Assembly (NCBI GenBank): GCA_022842885.1
Contig: JALHOR010000021.1
Location: forward strand, 1-46,187
Direction: 5' to 3'
Length of the DNA: 46,187 bases
Origin: Anaerolineae bacterium
GTDB lineage: Bacteria; Chloroflexota; Anaerolineae; Aggregatilineales; Phototrophicaceae
Made by a program: the position numbers and the translations under genes. The notes under the pieces are model-generated. The model had not been told where the DNA came from. It searched no databases and was given only the letters and a program-made list of their open reading frames with translations. Below, piece by piece: positions 37,731 to 46,187 of the stretch. Numbering within the stretch: position 1 is the first letter of the stretch; every line of letters begins with the position of its first letter.

Positions 37731-39056
37731 TTAATCACCCGCAGGTTGTGGCACAGCCAGTTGTTGTTGATATTTTGCCGCCGCTGGCACATATGCTCGC
37801 CACAAATAGATCATTTCTAACAACACCCCCGCTGTTAATGCCAGCGATGATAAGGCAATGCCGGGAACATTCAGCCGCAAGCCCACACCCATCACTACCG
37901 CGGTTGCCACAAAACTAACGATCATGCTCTGATAAATAGGTGCAGTTCGATTCATCAGCATGAGCCGCGCCCGCAAATCACTTTGCAATGTTGTGAACAA
38001 CGGCAGCAGTGCCGCTAACTGCGTGCCAATGATAACCAATGCATGGATGGATGTTGGCACGCTCAAAATATTGACCATATAAATGTTAATCAACGGCGTA
38101 AACGCGAAAATCAGCGTGATGAGACTGGAGGTACCACCCAATATCCATGTGAACTTTCGCAGTGTTTTTAAATCAGACTCGTTTTTGCCCAAACTGATGA
38201 CAACTTCTTGCCACGCAAAACCACCGGCTCGCACCACGAGCAAAATTGAAAAGATGACGGGGAAAGCCGCCAATGCCTGTTTGGCATCGGGCGTGGTTGC
38301 CAAGCCACTTTCGATGACGGGACGCACCAACAGCGTGAGCAAACTGGTGAATGCCAACGGCAGATGAAAGCGCAGCACTGCACCATAACTGAGCGCCACT
38401 TCGTCATTCTTAAGCGGTGTATCTAAAACCACATCCACATCGCGTCGTGATGCAAAATAGGTATAAAGAGCTTCTACTCCCACTGAAGCTACTAATGCCA
38501 GTGCCCCAATTTGTGCGCCGGGCATCTGGCTAAACGCCCCAAACGCAATCGCAATCCCCCCAGAAACCGCAATCCGAATGACCGTGCCGTAACTGACAGC
38601 GCGGGTATGCCCTTGACGAATCATCACCCCTTGATGAAAGCGCCGATAGCCAATGAAAGCACTCCATAAAATCATGATACCCATGCCGGGGCGCGTGGCA
38701 GCGATAATCTCCGGCGGAATCCCTAATAAGCCGCCAAGATAGCCATCCAGCAGCGGCGTAAATGCCATCAAAATATGCACAATCGTGAGGATGATATTGA
38801 GTGCCATCACAAAGCGCCACAACACCCGGTAGGCATGGCGATTGCGCGTGAGGGCGCTGCCCGTCGCCAAAAGCATGATGACCGGGGCTTCAATCGTGAC
38901 CGATAGACTCATGACCAAGCCAAAGGCGGCTAGTTGCAATTCCGCATCATCTTTGCGTCCAATCACCCCTTGCACCCATGGTCCTTCAAAGGTCATTAAT
39001 AACCAAGACAATGCCAGTGGCAACCAGAAAAAGAAGATGGTGCGATGGGTGAGCAT
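37731..39056 (-). CDS. MOP/MATE-superfamily membrane transporter
   Basis: The 441-residue protein has about twelve membrane helices. The N-terminal LPLALSWLLMTFEGPWVQGVI and the paired bundle layout fit the MOP flippase/MATE superfamily, including ANKH-like and polysaccharide exporters. It probably moves an organic ion or lipid-linked molecule across the inner membrane. The substrate is unknown and no sugar-polymer cluster is adjacent. The C-terminus is a short cytoplasmic tail. Confidence 0.75.
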   Translation of the reverse strand: MLTHRTIFFFWLPLALSWLLMTFEGPWVQGVIGRKDDAELQLAAFGLVMSLSVTIEAPVIMLLATGSALTRNRHAYRVLWRFVMALNIILTIVHILMAFTPLLDGYLGGLLGIPPEIIAATRPGMGIMILWSAFIGYRRFHQGVMIRQGHTRAVSYGTVIRIAVSGGIAIAFGAFSQMPGAQIGALALVASVGVEALYTYFASRRDVDVVLDTPLKNDEVALSYGAVLRFHLPLAFTSLLTLLVRPVIESGLATTPDAKQALAAFPVIFSILLVVRAGGFAWQEVVISLGKNESDLKTLRKFTWILGGTSSLITLIFAFTPLINIYMVNILSVPTSIHALVIIGTQLAALLPLFTTLQSDLRARLMLMNRTAPIYQSMIVSFVATAVVMGVGLRLNVPGIALSSLALTAGVLLEMIYLWRAYVPAAAKYQQQLAVPQPAGD

Positions 39057-39211
39057 ACAATGGGGACTTTCAGTGCATGATAAATCGGAACGAATGTCTC
39101 ATTGTACAAAGGACAGCGTAGACCATCTAAGACCATAGCCGCCGTTTTGCCACTATTCAGGCGATTAACCACGCATTATAAATACACACTAAAGATAATT
39201 TTCTTGAGACA

Positions 39212-39670
39212 ATGCCCATGACGCCAGCCCCTGTTCAAAAACCACGCTATTATGGATTGTTCATCAGCAGTATGCTGTTGAAAGCAATCATTGTGATTAC
39301 AGTGCTGATGTTGTTGGGTGGCTTAGGTTATCTGACTGCCGAAGCAGCGACACAATTAGAAACTGGGTTTGATTGGCGCTGGTGGCTGCCACAAGTGGGG
39401 ATACTACTCCTGACGGGCGGGGGCTTCGCTTTTTTTTGTTTTATCCTATCTCAGTTGATTGATATTCAGCTTTCGATGAATGAACGTCTGAATCAAATGG
39501 CAGACCGCTTGAACACCTTGGGCGCAGCCACCAACAGCTTGGCGGAAGTCGCCAAAAATCTGGAAAACACCCAAAAACAAGTGACCGAAGTTGTAGATCG
39601 CCAAAATCGCTTGCTGCGGCTGCGCGGCGAAGAAATCAGCGATGTTCCCTCGCGTTTGCTTAAAAAATAA
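39212..39670 (+). CDS. Two-helix membrane protein with C-terminal coiled coil
   Basis: The 152-residue protein has two membrane helices (LLKAIIVITVLMLLGGLGYL and VGILLLTGGGFAFFCFIL). A long amphipathic coiled coil follows (residues 90-140, MNERLNQMADRLNTLGAATN…). It would be anchored with the coil in the cytoplasm, a possible scaffold or dimerisation arm. I recognise no family. An in-frame ATG at 39218 is an alternative start. It precedes the ABC ATPase gene by about 95 bases on the same strand. Confidence 0.7.
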   Translation: MPMTPAPVQKPRYYGLFISSMLLKAIIVITVLMLLGGLGYLTAEAATQLETGFDWRWWLPQVGILLLTGGGFAFFCFILSQLIDIQLSMNERLNQMADRLNTLGAATNSLAEVAKNLENTQKQVTEVVDRQNRLLRLRGEEISDVPSRLLKK

Positions 39671-39765
39671 ATGTTTATATGATTTGATTCAAGTCTTTAT
39701 TATCTTAATCTTATCTAACTATGCTACAATGACCTGTGAAAAATAGAACAAACACAGGGAAACGC

Positions 39766-40500
39766 ATGACATCTCCTCTCGTCCGAATTATGGGTGTTAG
39801 CAAAACCTACACGGAAGGCACCCGCCGCCGTCCGGTCTTGGATAATGCCACTTTGGAAATTACCGAAGGAGAATTTTTTGTGCTGCTCGGTAAAAGTGGC
39901 AGCGGCAAAAGTACGCTGCTCAACCTTATCAGCGGCATAGACCACCCGGAAAGTGGGCATATTTTCGTAGACCAAACCAACATCACTACTCTCAGCGAAC
40001 AACAGCAAACGTTGTTTCGGCGCGATAATATCGGCATCGTCTTCCAATTTTTCAACCTCATTCCCACACTGACCGTATTAGAAAATATCACCTTGCCGCG
40101 TGAACTAGCAGGTATGAATCGCCGCTTGGCAGAAACCAAAGCACGGGCATTGTTGGAGCGCGTGGGCTTGGCAAATCGGGCGGATACTTTTCCAGATAAA
40201 CTCAGCGGCGGTGAACAACAACGAGTCGCTATTGCGCGGGCATTGGCGCATGAGCCGCGTTTGGTGTTGGCAGATGAGCCAACCGGCAACTTGGACGAAG
40301 AAAATGGCGCGTTGGTCTTAACCCTGTTGCTAGAACTCACCCGTGCTGTTGGCAAGACGCTCATCATGGCGACTCATAACCCAGAGATTGTACCGTTAGC
40401 AGACCGCGTGGCACGGATTCAGGATGGTCATTTACACATCACAGCGCAACCGCTACCATTACATCAGTCAGTCACGCTAGCACCTGTAGAAAGTGCCTGA
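39766..40500 (+). CDS. LolD/MacB-type ABC transporter ATPase
   Basis: The 244-residue protein has the full ABC set: Walker [11 protein letters not shown]-loop [15 protein letters not shown], signature [15 protein letters not shown], Walker [13 protein letters not shown] and switch His in ATHNPE. The sequence belongs to the MacB/LolD/FtsE-like branch, which usually works with a FtsX-like permease. No permease gene is adjacent, so it must pair with one elsewhere. ATG 39766 has AGGGA upstream. Confidence 0.9.
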   Translation: MTSPLVRIMGVSKTYTEGTRRRPVLDNATLEITEGEFFVLLGKSGSGKSTLLNLISGIDHPESGHIFVDQTNITTLSEQQQTLFRRDNIGIVFQFFNLIPTLTVLENITLPRELAGMNRRLAETKARALLERVGLANRADTFPDKLSGGEQQRVAIARALAHEPRLVLADEPTGNLDEENGALVLTLLLELTRAVGKTLIMATHNPEIVPLADRVARIQDGHLHITAQPLPLHQSVTLAPVESA

Positions 40501-40712
40501 AAGTTGCCCAAACAATTTCGTACAAACTGGTGGGATGTTAAATTTTCTTTTTGGGCAGGTCGTGTCATAATATAAAGAGGCATTACATCGGGTCATACGC
40601 ACTCATACACCTTTTCATACGCAGTGATAACTTGTGGGTGGCGTTATGGCAATATCATTAAAAGTTTATGTGGTGGTGTCAACACACATCCATTGCGAAA
40701 GGTAACGCCGCT

Positions 40713-41144
40713 ATGGCTGACCCTGACCCCGAACTGAGGGGAATTCTTTCTGAACTGCGCGATATCAACAAAGATAAGCGCCGGACGGCTGTTATGAAGT
40801 TAGGGATGATGGGCGGTGAGGAAGCTATCCGCGCTCTTATCCGCACTCTGGAAAACGAATACGAAGACCTCATTGTTCGCGCTCGTGCAGCACTCATGCT
40901 GGGAAAATTGGGCGATACCCGCGCTGTGGGACCGCTTATCAAGGCGTTGGATGCCCCCGGTTTTCAAACCCCCTTATTTGCGGTGCAATCACTCGGTGAA
41001 CTCGGTGACACCCGTGCCATAGAACCTCTATTGGTCGTGCTAGAAAATAGCAAAGACAAACTCCACGAAGCGGCGCTCGCGGCTTTGGAACGGTTGGGGT
41101 ATCGGGCGAATGTGAGTGTGGCTGTGGCAGAACCGGAATTTTAA
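40713..41144 (+). CDS. Small HEAT-repeat protein
   Basis: The 143-residue cytoplasmic protein is almost entirely HEAT/PBS-lyase-type repeats, about four units (MKLGMMGGEEAIRALIRTL, LGKLGDTRAVGPLIKAL, LGELGDTRAIEPLLVVL). The repeat consensus is close to that of the TIR-nSTAND-HEAT protein. It probably binds a partner protein. AAAGG precedes ATG 40713. A hairpin (GCTGCCGGA / TCCGGCAGC, 41157-41188) follows the stop. Confidence 0.8.
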   Translation: MADPDPELRGILSELRDINKDKRRTAVMKLGMMGGEEAIRALIRTLENEYEDLIVRARAALMLGKLGDTRAVGPLIKALDAPGFQTPLFAVQSLGELGDTRAIEPLLVVLENSKDKLHEAALAALERLGYRANVSVAVAEPEF

Positions 41145-41176
41145 TCGGCTTTATTGGCTGCCGGAGGTAGTTGATG

Positions 41177-42259
41177 TTATCCGGCAGCACCCTCTGTTGG
41201 CGGACGCCAAGTGGCATCGGGCGGGATATTCACCGGGCAAGTCACGGCTTGGCGGCTCATCACAATCGAACACATCTGCATCTCTTGCGAATAAATAATG
41301 GCGTGTCCATCTGGCGACCAACTGCGCGGGTGTAATTCGTGTTTTGCACCCGTCAGGATGCTGTGCCGATTTTGCCCATCAATGCCCATTAGCATCAAAC
41401 TACCCACGCCCCCACGCCATGAGGTAAAGACAATCTGCTGACCATCGGGCGAAAAAAGAGCAGTGGTTTCGCCATCCTCCGGCGTTTGTGTCAGATTATG
41501 AAGTTCGTTATCGTTCAAATCGAGCCAGTATAAATCCGAATCGCGCCCAAAAGTTTCGCGCAGAGTCAAAATGGCGTGGTCGGCATCGGGCGCAAGAATC
41601 GGGTAATTGACCAACCCGTAGCGTTCTGGCAAGCGCCATTCATGGACGACCCGCGTGGGGACGCCGCTGGCGGCTTCGTACAAGCGATACAGATTGCCTT
41701 CATTGTTGATAAAACGCACGCGCTGGCTATCAGGTGTCCACATCAGCGGCACAGCAATAATTTTCATATCGGTGATGCGCTCGGCAGTCTGGGTGGCAAC
41801 ATCCACGATGTAAATTTGTGGACGCAAATCAATCCCTTGCAGAATCAGCGCCATTTTTTTGCCATCGGGCGACCACACCGGACGCGATAGCGGCGACCCA
41901 ATCTCATCTTGGTTCAGCAGCAGCGGGCGTACATTGCCACCATTTGCCTGCATCAAAAACAGTGCGCCTCTAAAGGTTGTTTCATAGGGGCGGTCACTAT
42001 AAAACACAATCATCTCCCCATCGGGCGACCAAGACGGATTGCGATCATGGGTGGTATGGCGTGTGAGAGGCTGTTGAATATGTTGTGTCATATCTAGCAC
42101 ATATACATCAGGATTCGCCGGATTTTGCATGGCGTTAAAGTAAAGAATTTGCCCGGCGGGTGCGTGATTTCCCCCAATGAACAGCATCACACTAAGGATG
42201 ACGAGACTCATCAGCGTCAATCTTAATGCCATGTGTAAGATGGTTGCTCGCAGCCGCAT
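41177..42259 (-). CDS. TolB-like PD40 propeller protein, membrane anchored
   Basis: The 360-residue protein has an N-terminal hydrophobic helix (LRLTLMSLVILSVMLFIGG), a likely uncleaved anchor or signal. About six PD40/WD40-like blades follow, such as NPSWSPDGEMIVFYSDR, RPVWSPDGKKMALILQG and ALFSPDGQQIVFTSW. The propeller faces outside the membrane and likely binds proteins or glycans. No hydrolase domain follows, unlike the S9 peptidase of this window. An ATG at 42232 is an alternative start. Confidence 0.8.
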   Translation of the reverse strand: MRLRATILHMALRLTLMSLVILSVMLFIGGNHAPAGQILYFNAMQNPANPDVYVLDMTQHIQQPLTRHTTHDRNPSWSPDGEMIVFYSDRPYETTFRGALFLMQANGGNVRPLLLNQDEIGSPLSRPVWSPDGKKMALILQGIDLRPQIYIVDVATQTAERITDMKIIAVPLMWTPDSQRVRFINNEGNLYRLYEAASGVPTRVVHEWRLPERYGLVNYPILAPDADHAILTLRETFGRDSDLYWLDLNDNELHNLTQTPEDGETTALFSPDGQQIVFTSWRGGVGSLMLMGIDGQNRHSILTGAKHELHPRSWSPDGHAIIYSQEMQMCSIVMSRQAVTCPVNIPPDATWRPPTEGAAG

Positions 42260-42465
42260 ATCTGATTATCCGCTGTTGGTGAGTGGGTGGTATTGTTTGT
42301 GTTTACCTGACTGAGTTGTGAAAACATCCTAGCAATTGGCACAGGCTATATTTTGGCGTAGGGTTTGGCAAATCACAAGGATAGGTTGGGGTGGCATGTA
42401 TGCCGCATTCTGGTATAGTCCTCATCCGATATGACACTCATTTTTTATCATCATCAGGATATACG

Positions 42466-43152
42466 ATGTCCAAAAAGCTGCTCTTATTTGATATTGATGG
42501 CACGCTGGTCTTATCCAAGGGTGCTGGACGTGAAGCCACAGTGCGGTCTTTACAAGAGGTGTTTGGGACGGATGCAGGTGTGCGGGCTTTGCCTTTTGGC
42601 GGCAAAACGGATTGGCAAATTTTGGGCGAAGTGCTGCCCGCGCATGGTTTCAGCGATGATGAGATTCGCGCTCGTTTGGGCGCTTTTCAGCACGCGATGG
42701 CAAGCCATTTACAAGCCATTATTGGCGATTTTGCTGTAGAAGCGTGCATTGGGACGCATGAAGTCATTGCTGCCTTGATTGAACGCGACGATATTATCCC
42801 CGGTATCGTGACGGGCAATGTCCAAACTACCGCGCCGATTAAACTGCGGGCGGCAGGCTTTGACCCCAACTGGTTTGTGGTGGGCGCATATGGCAGCGAA
42901 TCTGCCCGCCGGAATGATTTGCCACCGCTGGCATGGCAGCGTGCTATCGAATACAGCGGCGAGACAATTGCACCCGAAAATATTATTGTTATCGGTGATA
43001 CAGTGGCAGATATTGAATGTACCCGCGCTATTCCGGGCGCGATTGCGGTGGCTGTCTGCACTGGGTTTGAAGCCCGCGAAAATTTGATTGCCGCCCAACC
43101 CGATTATCTGCTGGAGAATATGACGACATTTTTGGCAGATGTGTTGGGGTAA
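42466..43152 (+). CDS. HAD-superfamily phosphatase
   Basis: The 228-residue enzyme starts LLLFDIDGTLV, where the Asp pair forms the phosphoaspartate site. IVTGNVQ and the Lys region ARRNDLPPLAWQRA follow, and then VIGDTVADIEC, which binds Mg. The helical cap lies between residues 15 and 80. It resembles phosphoglycolate phosphatases, but the substrate is unknown. ATG 42466 has AGGA upstream. Confidence 0.88.
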   Translation: MSKKLLLFDIDGTLVLSKGAGREATVRSLQEVFGTDAGVRALPFGGKTDWQILGEVLPAHGFSDDEIRARLGAFQHAMASHLQAIIGDFAVEACIGTHEVIAALIERDDIIPGIVTGNVQTTAPIKLRAAGFDPNWFVVGAYGSESARRNDLPPLAWQRAIEYSGETIAPENIIVIGDTVADIECTRAIPGAIAVAVCTGFEARENLIAAQPDYLLENMTTFLADVLG

Positions 43153-43216
43153 ATGTAGTGCGCCGTCTTCGTGCAGACAAGAAATAAGCTGGACTGTTTT
43201 GGGAAAGGAATGAAGG

Positions 43217-44089
43217 ATGACATTGCGATGGCACGCCTATGGCAACGACACGCCCCACACGGTTGTGGGTGATTTGCGGCGTTTACGTGGGTTATACAGC
43301 CCCCAATTGGATAATGAGCGCGATGTATTGGTGTGGCTGCCGCCGGATTATAACACTAGCACACGCCGCTACCCAGTGATGTATATGCATGACGCGCAAA
43401 ATTTATTTGATGCCGCGACCAGTTATGTCGGTGAATGGCAAGTAGATGAAACCATGCTGCGCCTGTTCGACGAAGGATATGCCGCGATTATTGTGGGACT
43501 GCCGAATATGAACGAAAAACGGCGCATTGAATACAGCCCATATGATTATCAACTTCAGGGGCAACACATCACCGGACAAGGTGCTGCCTATATACAGTTT
43601 ATTGTAGAAACGGTCAAGCCGCTGATAGATACTACTTTTCGCACGCTATCAGATGCAGCGCACACAGGCATTGCCGGTTCATCTATGGGCGGGTTGATTA
43701 GCTTATATGGCTTTTGTATGTATCCAGCCATTTTTGGGTTTTGTGGCGCTTTCAGCACTGCCTATTGGTTTGGTGGCGATAGCTTGCTCAACACTGTTCG
43801 ACATCATGCCACAGGCAAGGGGCGCGTTTATTTAGATGTGGGCAGTCGTGAAGGTGAAACTTTGCGTTTGTGGACGCCCGACTCGGCTGATTTGGATGCG
43901 GATTATGTGCAGGGTGTACGCCAGCTACGCGATGCCCTGTTGCAAAATCAATATCAATTGGGACAATCGCTGCTATATGTTGAAACTGAAGGTGCAGTCC
44001 ACAATGAAGGTGCATGGGCAGCCCGATTGCCGGGTGCCCTACGCTTTTTGCTGCCAAAATCGCTCCCGGACTCAGCGATAAACACCTAG
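43217..44089 (+). CDS. Alpha/beta-hydrolase esterase (IroE/enterochelin esterase-like)
   Basis: The 290-residue protein matches the esterase family: RDVLVWLPPDYNTS, VMYMHDAQNLFDA, nucleophile GSSMGG (Ser near 156), DVGSREGET and a catalytic His in VHNEGAWAARLPGAL. It probably hydrolyses ester bonds of small molecules or glycans. No signal peptide is seen. GAAGG lies next to the ATG. Confidence 0.88.
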   Translation: MTLRWHAYGNDTPHTVVGDLRRLRGLYSPQLDNERDVLVWLPPDYNTSTRRYPVMYMHDAQNLFDAATSYVGEWQVDETMLRLFDEGYAAIIVGLPNMNEKRRIEYSPYDYQLQGQHITGQGAAYIQFIVETVKPLIDTTFRTLSDAAHTGIAGSSMGGLISLYGFCMYPAIFGFCGAFSTAYWFGGDSLLNTVRHHATGKGRVYLDVGSREGETLRLWTPDSADLDADYVQGVRQLRDALLQNQYQLGQSLLYVETEGAVHNEGAWAARLPGALRFLLPKSLPDSAINT

Positions 44090-44175
44090 TCTAAGCTGAG
44101 AATACAAGGGGTTTTTCGTAAAGGGCGCGATATATCACGCCCAATTTAGATTGTTAATAGGGTAGGACTGTAGAC

Positions 44176-45630
44176 TTAGCCGCGATTCGTACCACCACCG
44201 GTTTGAGTAGCGGCTTCTGGCGGAACAGCAGCACCACCGGGGGCAACTGTAATGGTCAACAGGGTGGTGGGGTTGGTCACAGCCGATGAGGCTGGCAGCG
44301 ATGCCCCATCAGTTATATCGGCAGCGCAGCGAAACCCAATCGAACGCGGGAACGAATCGCTCAAATTATCCGGCGCGGGGAAATACGATTGGCGATGCAC
44401 ACTGCGAGCAAAAAATGGCAGTGTATCCCAAGAGCCGCCGCGCAGCACTTTTTGTAAGGCAGTGGGTGGTCCCTGTGGGTCTGCCACAGGCTGAGGTTGG
44501 TTGGCTAACTGCTGATAATACGTCTCGTCATACCAATCATTGACCCATTCTGACATGTTCCCTGCCATATCATACAAGCCGTTATACGGGCTGTATTGTT
44601 TGACGGCAACTGGTCCAAAAACGGTATCGGTCTTGATACGCACGCGGGCATTGGCTTCGCTCCATTCATTGCCCCAAGGATAAAGCGTGTCACTCGAACC
44701 ACCCCGCGCCGCATATTCCCATTCGGCTTCGCTGGGCAAGCGTCGCCCAATCGTCTCACAATATGCCTGTGCGCCATACCAAGTGACCGCATATACCGGG
44801 AAATTGGCAGACGCCGCCACCACATTATAATTGGCGCTATCAAAAGTAATCAACGCATCCGAACTTTCGTTCACTGTTTGGATGCACAAAAAGCCCAAAC
44901 AACCATCGCGGTGGCTGCGCCCTTGCGAGCGCAAATAATTCAAAAAGGCGACATACTGCGCGAAAGTGACTTCGCTCTCTTCCATTTGGAAGGATGCGAG
45001 CTGTACCTGAAGCGGCGGAGTCGAATCTTCCCCATAACTTACATCACATGCACCTTGGTCACGCTGCACACATTGGTTGACCGCGTTCAAAATTTCATCC
45101 ACGGTTGTTCCCATGGTGAATATCCCGCCCGGTATCGGTTGCAAGCGCGTCACGACACCTTGTAAGGCAGCAGGAATCCCTCCAGTGGTGGTGAGGGGCG
45201 CGGCTGTTGCGACGGTAGGCAGTGGATTACTCGATGAGGCTAATGTGCCTTCTACAGCTTGCGGGGAGGTTGCCCCGGCTAACTGCGAGGTGGCGGTGGG
45301 TAACGCCAAACTTGTCGGCGTTGCGGTTGGCGCTGCCAAATTCACAATCGGCGCATCCAAATTCGGCGTGGCTGTTACCACCATTACCTGCGGCTCAGTC
45401 GTCGGTTGGTTCGGGTCAGCGGTTGCCGTAACGACAATATTCACCACTTCTTGCACGACGCGGGTCACTTCGACAGTTGCCGACTGTCCCAGATTAAACC
45501 CTTCCAAAATACCACTCAGGAACAACCCAAAAATTAAGATGCCGCCACACAACAAGCCCGGGAAAAAGCCAATGAGCATCCATTGGAGTCCCCCACTGCT
45601 GCGCCGGCGTCCCAGTTTGCTATAACTCAT
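44176..45630 (-). CDS. Membrane-anchored SUMF1-domain protein
   Basis: The 484-residue protein has a membrane helix (WMLIGFFPGLLCGGILIFGLFLSG). A Thr/Pro/Val-rich linker with VVVTATPN-like repeats follows (residues 60-170), then a SUMF1/FGE-like domain (PGGIFTMGTTVDE to IGFRCAAD). The usual structural motifs EVTFAQYVAFL, RLPSEAEWEYAARGG, YPWGNEW and GNMSEWVNDW are present. The catalytic Cys pair of formylglycine-generating enzymes is absent near RGGSWDTLPFFARS, so it is probably a binding module. GAGGAG precedes ATG 45630. Confidence 0.88.
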   Translation of the reverse strand: MSYSKLGRRRSSGGLQWMLIGFFPGLLCGGILIFGLFLSGILEGFNLGQSATVEVTRVVQEVVNIVVTATADPNQPTTEPQVMVVTATPNLDAPIVNLAAPTATPTSLALPTATSQLAGATSPQAVEGTLASSSNPLPTVATAAPLTTTGGIPAALQGVVTRLQPIPGGIFTMGTTVDEILNAVNQCVQRDQGACDVSYGEDSTPPLQVQLASFQMEESEVTFAQYVAFLNYLRSQGRSHRDGCLGFLCIQTVNESSDALITFDSANYNVVAASANFPVYAVTWYGAQAYCETIGRRLPSEAEWEYAARGGSSDTLYPWGNEWSEANARVRIKTDTVFGPVAVKQYSPYNGLYDMAGNMSEWVNDWYDETYYQQLANQPQPVADPQGPPTALQKVLRGGSWDTLPFFARSVHRQSYFPAPDNLSDSFPRSIGFRCAADITDGASLPASSAVTNPTTLLTITVAPGGAAVPPEAATQTGGGTNRG

Positions 45631-45794
45631 AGATTTGTTTCTCCTCAAACAGATGCCCACTATTCCGATTTGGGGCAATCATTGGTGTTCAACCGTGCCA
45701 AAAACGCCTACATTTGTAAGCGATAAGGGCTATCCATGCAAGGTGAGGTTTACCAGCGCGGGGAAATCGGTGGGGAAAGTAGTCTTTAGCAGAA

Positions 45795-45830
45795 TCAAAA
45801 AGAGCGCCATATTAGCGCCCTTCTTGGTAT
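45795..45830 (-). terminator. Terminator of the Flp pilin gene
   Basis: Read on the minus strand, GGGCGC / GCGCTC form a stem with one G-U pair and a 7-base loop. A U run (CTTTTTG) follows directly, about 15 bases past the pilin stop. Confidence 0.7.
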
Positions 45831-45834
45831 CCTA

Positions 45835-45999
45835 CTAGCCACCGGCATAACGTAAACCAACAAGCACATTGGAAAATGTATTGCCGATGCTCGGTCCCAA
45901 TAGGGCAAGGATAACGATAACGACGACTGCCACCAACACCAAAATCAAAGCGTATTCTACCAAGCCTTGACCTTCTTCTTGATGAGGACGGTACAGCAT
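45835..45999 (-). CDS. Flp family type IVb pilin
   Basis: The 54-residue protein is a small pilin: a charged start (MLYRPHQEEGQG), then LVEYALILVLVAVVVIVILALLG. The Gly-Gln-Gly-Leu-Val-Glu-Tyr motif has the conserved Glu five residues after the prepilin cleavage point, as in Flp pilins. A short tail (…GLRYAGG) ends it. Such pilins polymerise into Tad-type adhesive pili, but no other tad genes are in this window. GGAGG sits 8 bases before ATG 45999. Confidence 0.9.
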   Translation of the reverse strand: MLYRPHQEEGQGLVEYALILVLVAVVVIVILALLGPSIGNTFSNVLVGLRYAGG

Positions 46000-46019
46000 G
46001 ATAATACCTCCGGAAGATA

Positions 46020-46187
46020 AAAGGCGTAATAAATGCTGAAATGTTATTCGTTATAATAACCTATGAGCAACGAAACATTCCGCACACATCATAACATGGA
46101 AATACCTAGAAATAGAATAAATAAAGCAAAATATAAAACCAAAATAAATAAAAATATAATAAACAAACAAACATGCATTAAGCAAAC
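46020..46187. other. AT-rich region upstream of the pilin gene
   Basis: The final ~170 bases are strikingly A-rich (46090 onward has runs of AAATAAATA-type sequence) and contain no gene. As read on the minus strand this is the promoter-side leader of the pilin gene. I could not pick a confident -35/-10 pair. Confidence 0.4.

Noticed and set aside
44176..45630. Annotation as a formylglycine-generating enzyme
   Set aside because: The catalytic Cys residues are missing from the expected segment.

Overview
This window looks like a chromosomal segment of an uncultured or little-studied Chloroflexota bacterium, most likely Anaerolineae-like. That placement is inference from gene content. The supporting traits are envelope proteins with Thr/Pro-rich 'VTATPT' linkers, a membrane-anchored SUMF1 protein, a TIR-nSTAND-HEAT giant, WD40/PD40 propeller proteins, a FAS1-phosphate-binding fusion, and frequent TTG/GTG starts. 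I saw no rRNA, tRNA, CRISPR array, transposase or phage gene, and most genes are housekeeping or envelope genes on both strands.

Layout. 1-5.7 kb: a GC-rich gene tail, a histidine phosphatase, a DsbA-like thioredoxin-fold protein with a clean terminator, a GT4 glycosyltransferase coupled to a one-domain asparaginase, a coiled-coil membrane protein and a RIO-type kinase. 5.7-9.9 kb: lgt with a CDP-alcohol phosphatidyltransferase, a lipoprotein, an alkyltransferase-like DNA repair protein and an ICL/PEP-mutase family enzyme. 10-14.7 kb: a CcrM-like orphan methyltransferase, a 7Fe-type ferredoxin, small membrane and hypothetical proteins, an alkaline-phosphatase-superfamily enzyme and a broken second methyltransferase. 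14.8-19.3 kb: citrate synthase, an S9 peptidase and a methionine-rich exported protein. 19.4-24.6 kb: the TIR-nSTAND1-HEAT gene, divergent from a helical TPR-like gene. 24.6-28.1 kb: a nadK - B-box membrane protein - recN run. 28.2-31.8 kb: a GAF/PAS histidine kinase divergent from the FAS1-PstS fusion. 31.8-37.7 kb: a Uma2 remnant, mfd with repeat insertions, and two genes of unknown function. 37.7-46.2 kb: a MOP/MATE-like transporter, an orphan LolD/MacB-type ATPase, a HEAT protein, a TolB-like propeller, a HAD phosphatase, an esterase, a SUMF1 protein and a short Flp pilin gene.

The most unusual signal crosses gene boundaries. A family of palindromes centred on GGCATGCC lies inside coding sequence three times: twice in the TIR-nSTAND-HEAT gene and once in mfd. 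Each time it is read in the same frame and gives a Val-Gly-Ser/Thr-Arg-His-Ala peptide in a linker or loop. A second, GC-rich 42-bp element is tandemly repeated in frame inside mfd and has a relative between the RIO kinase gene and lgt. This resembles the logic of Rickettsia palindromic elements: selfish or regulatory DNA tolerated as peptide inserts. The TIR-nSTAND1-HEAT gene, with an exact 93-bp HEAT-unit duplication and a divergent partner, is the best candidate for an antiphage or self/non-self recognition locus.
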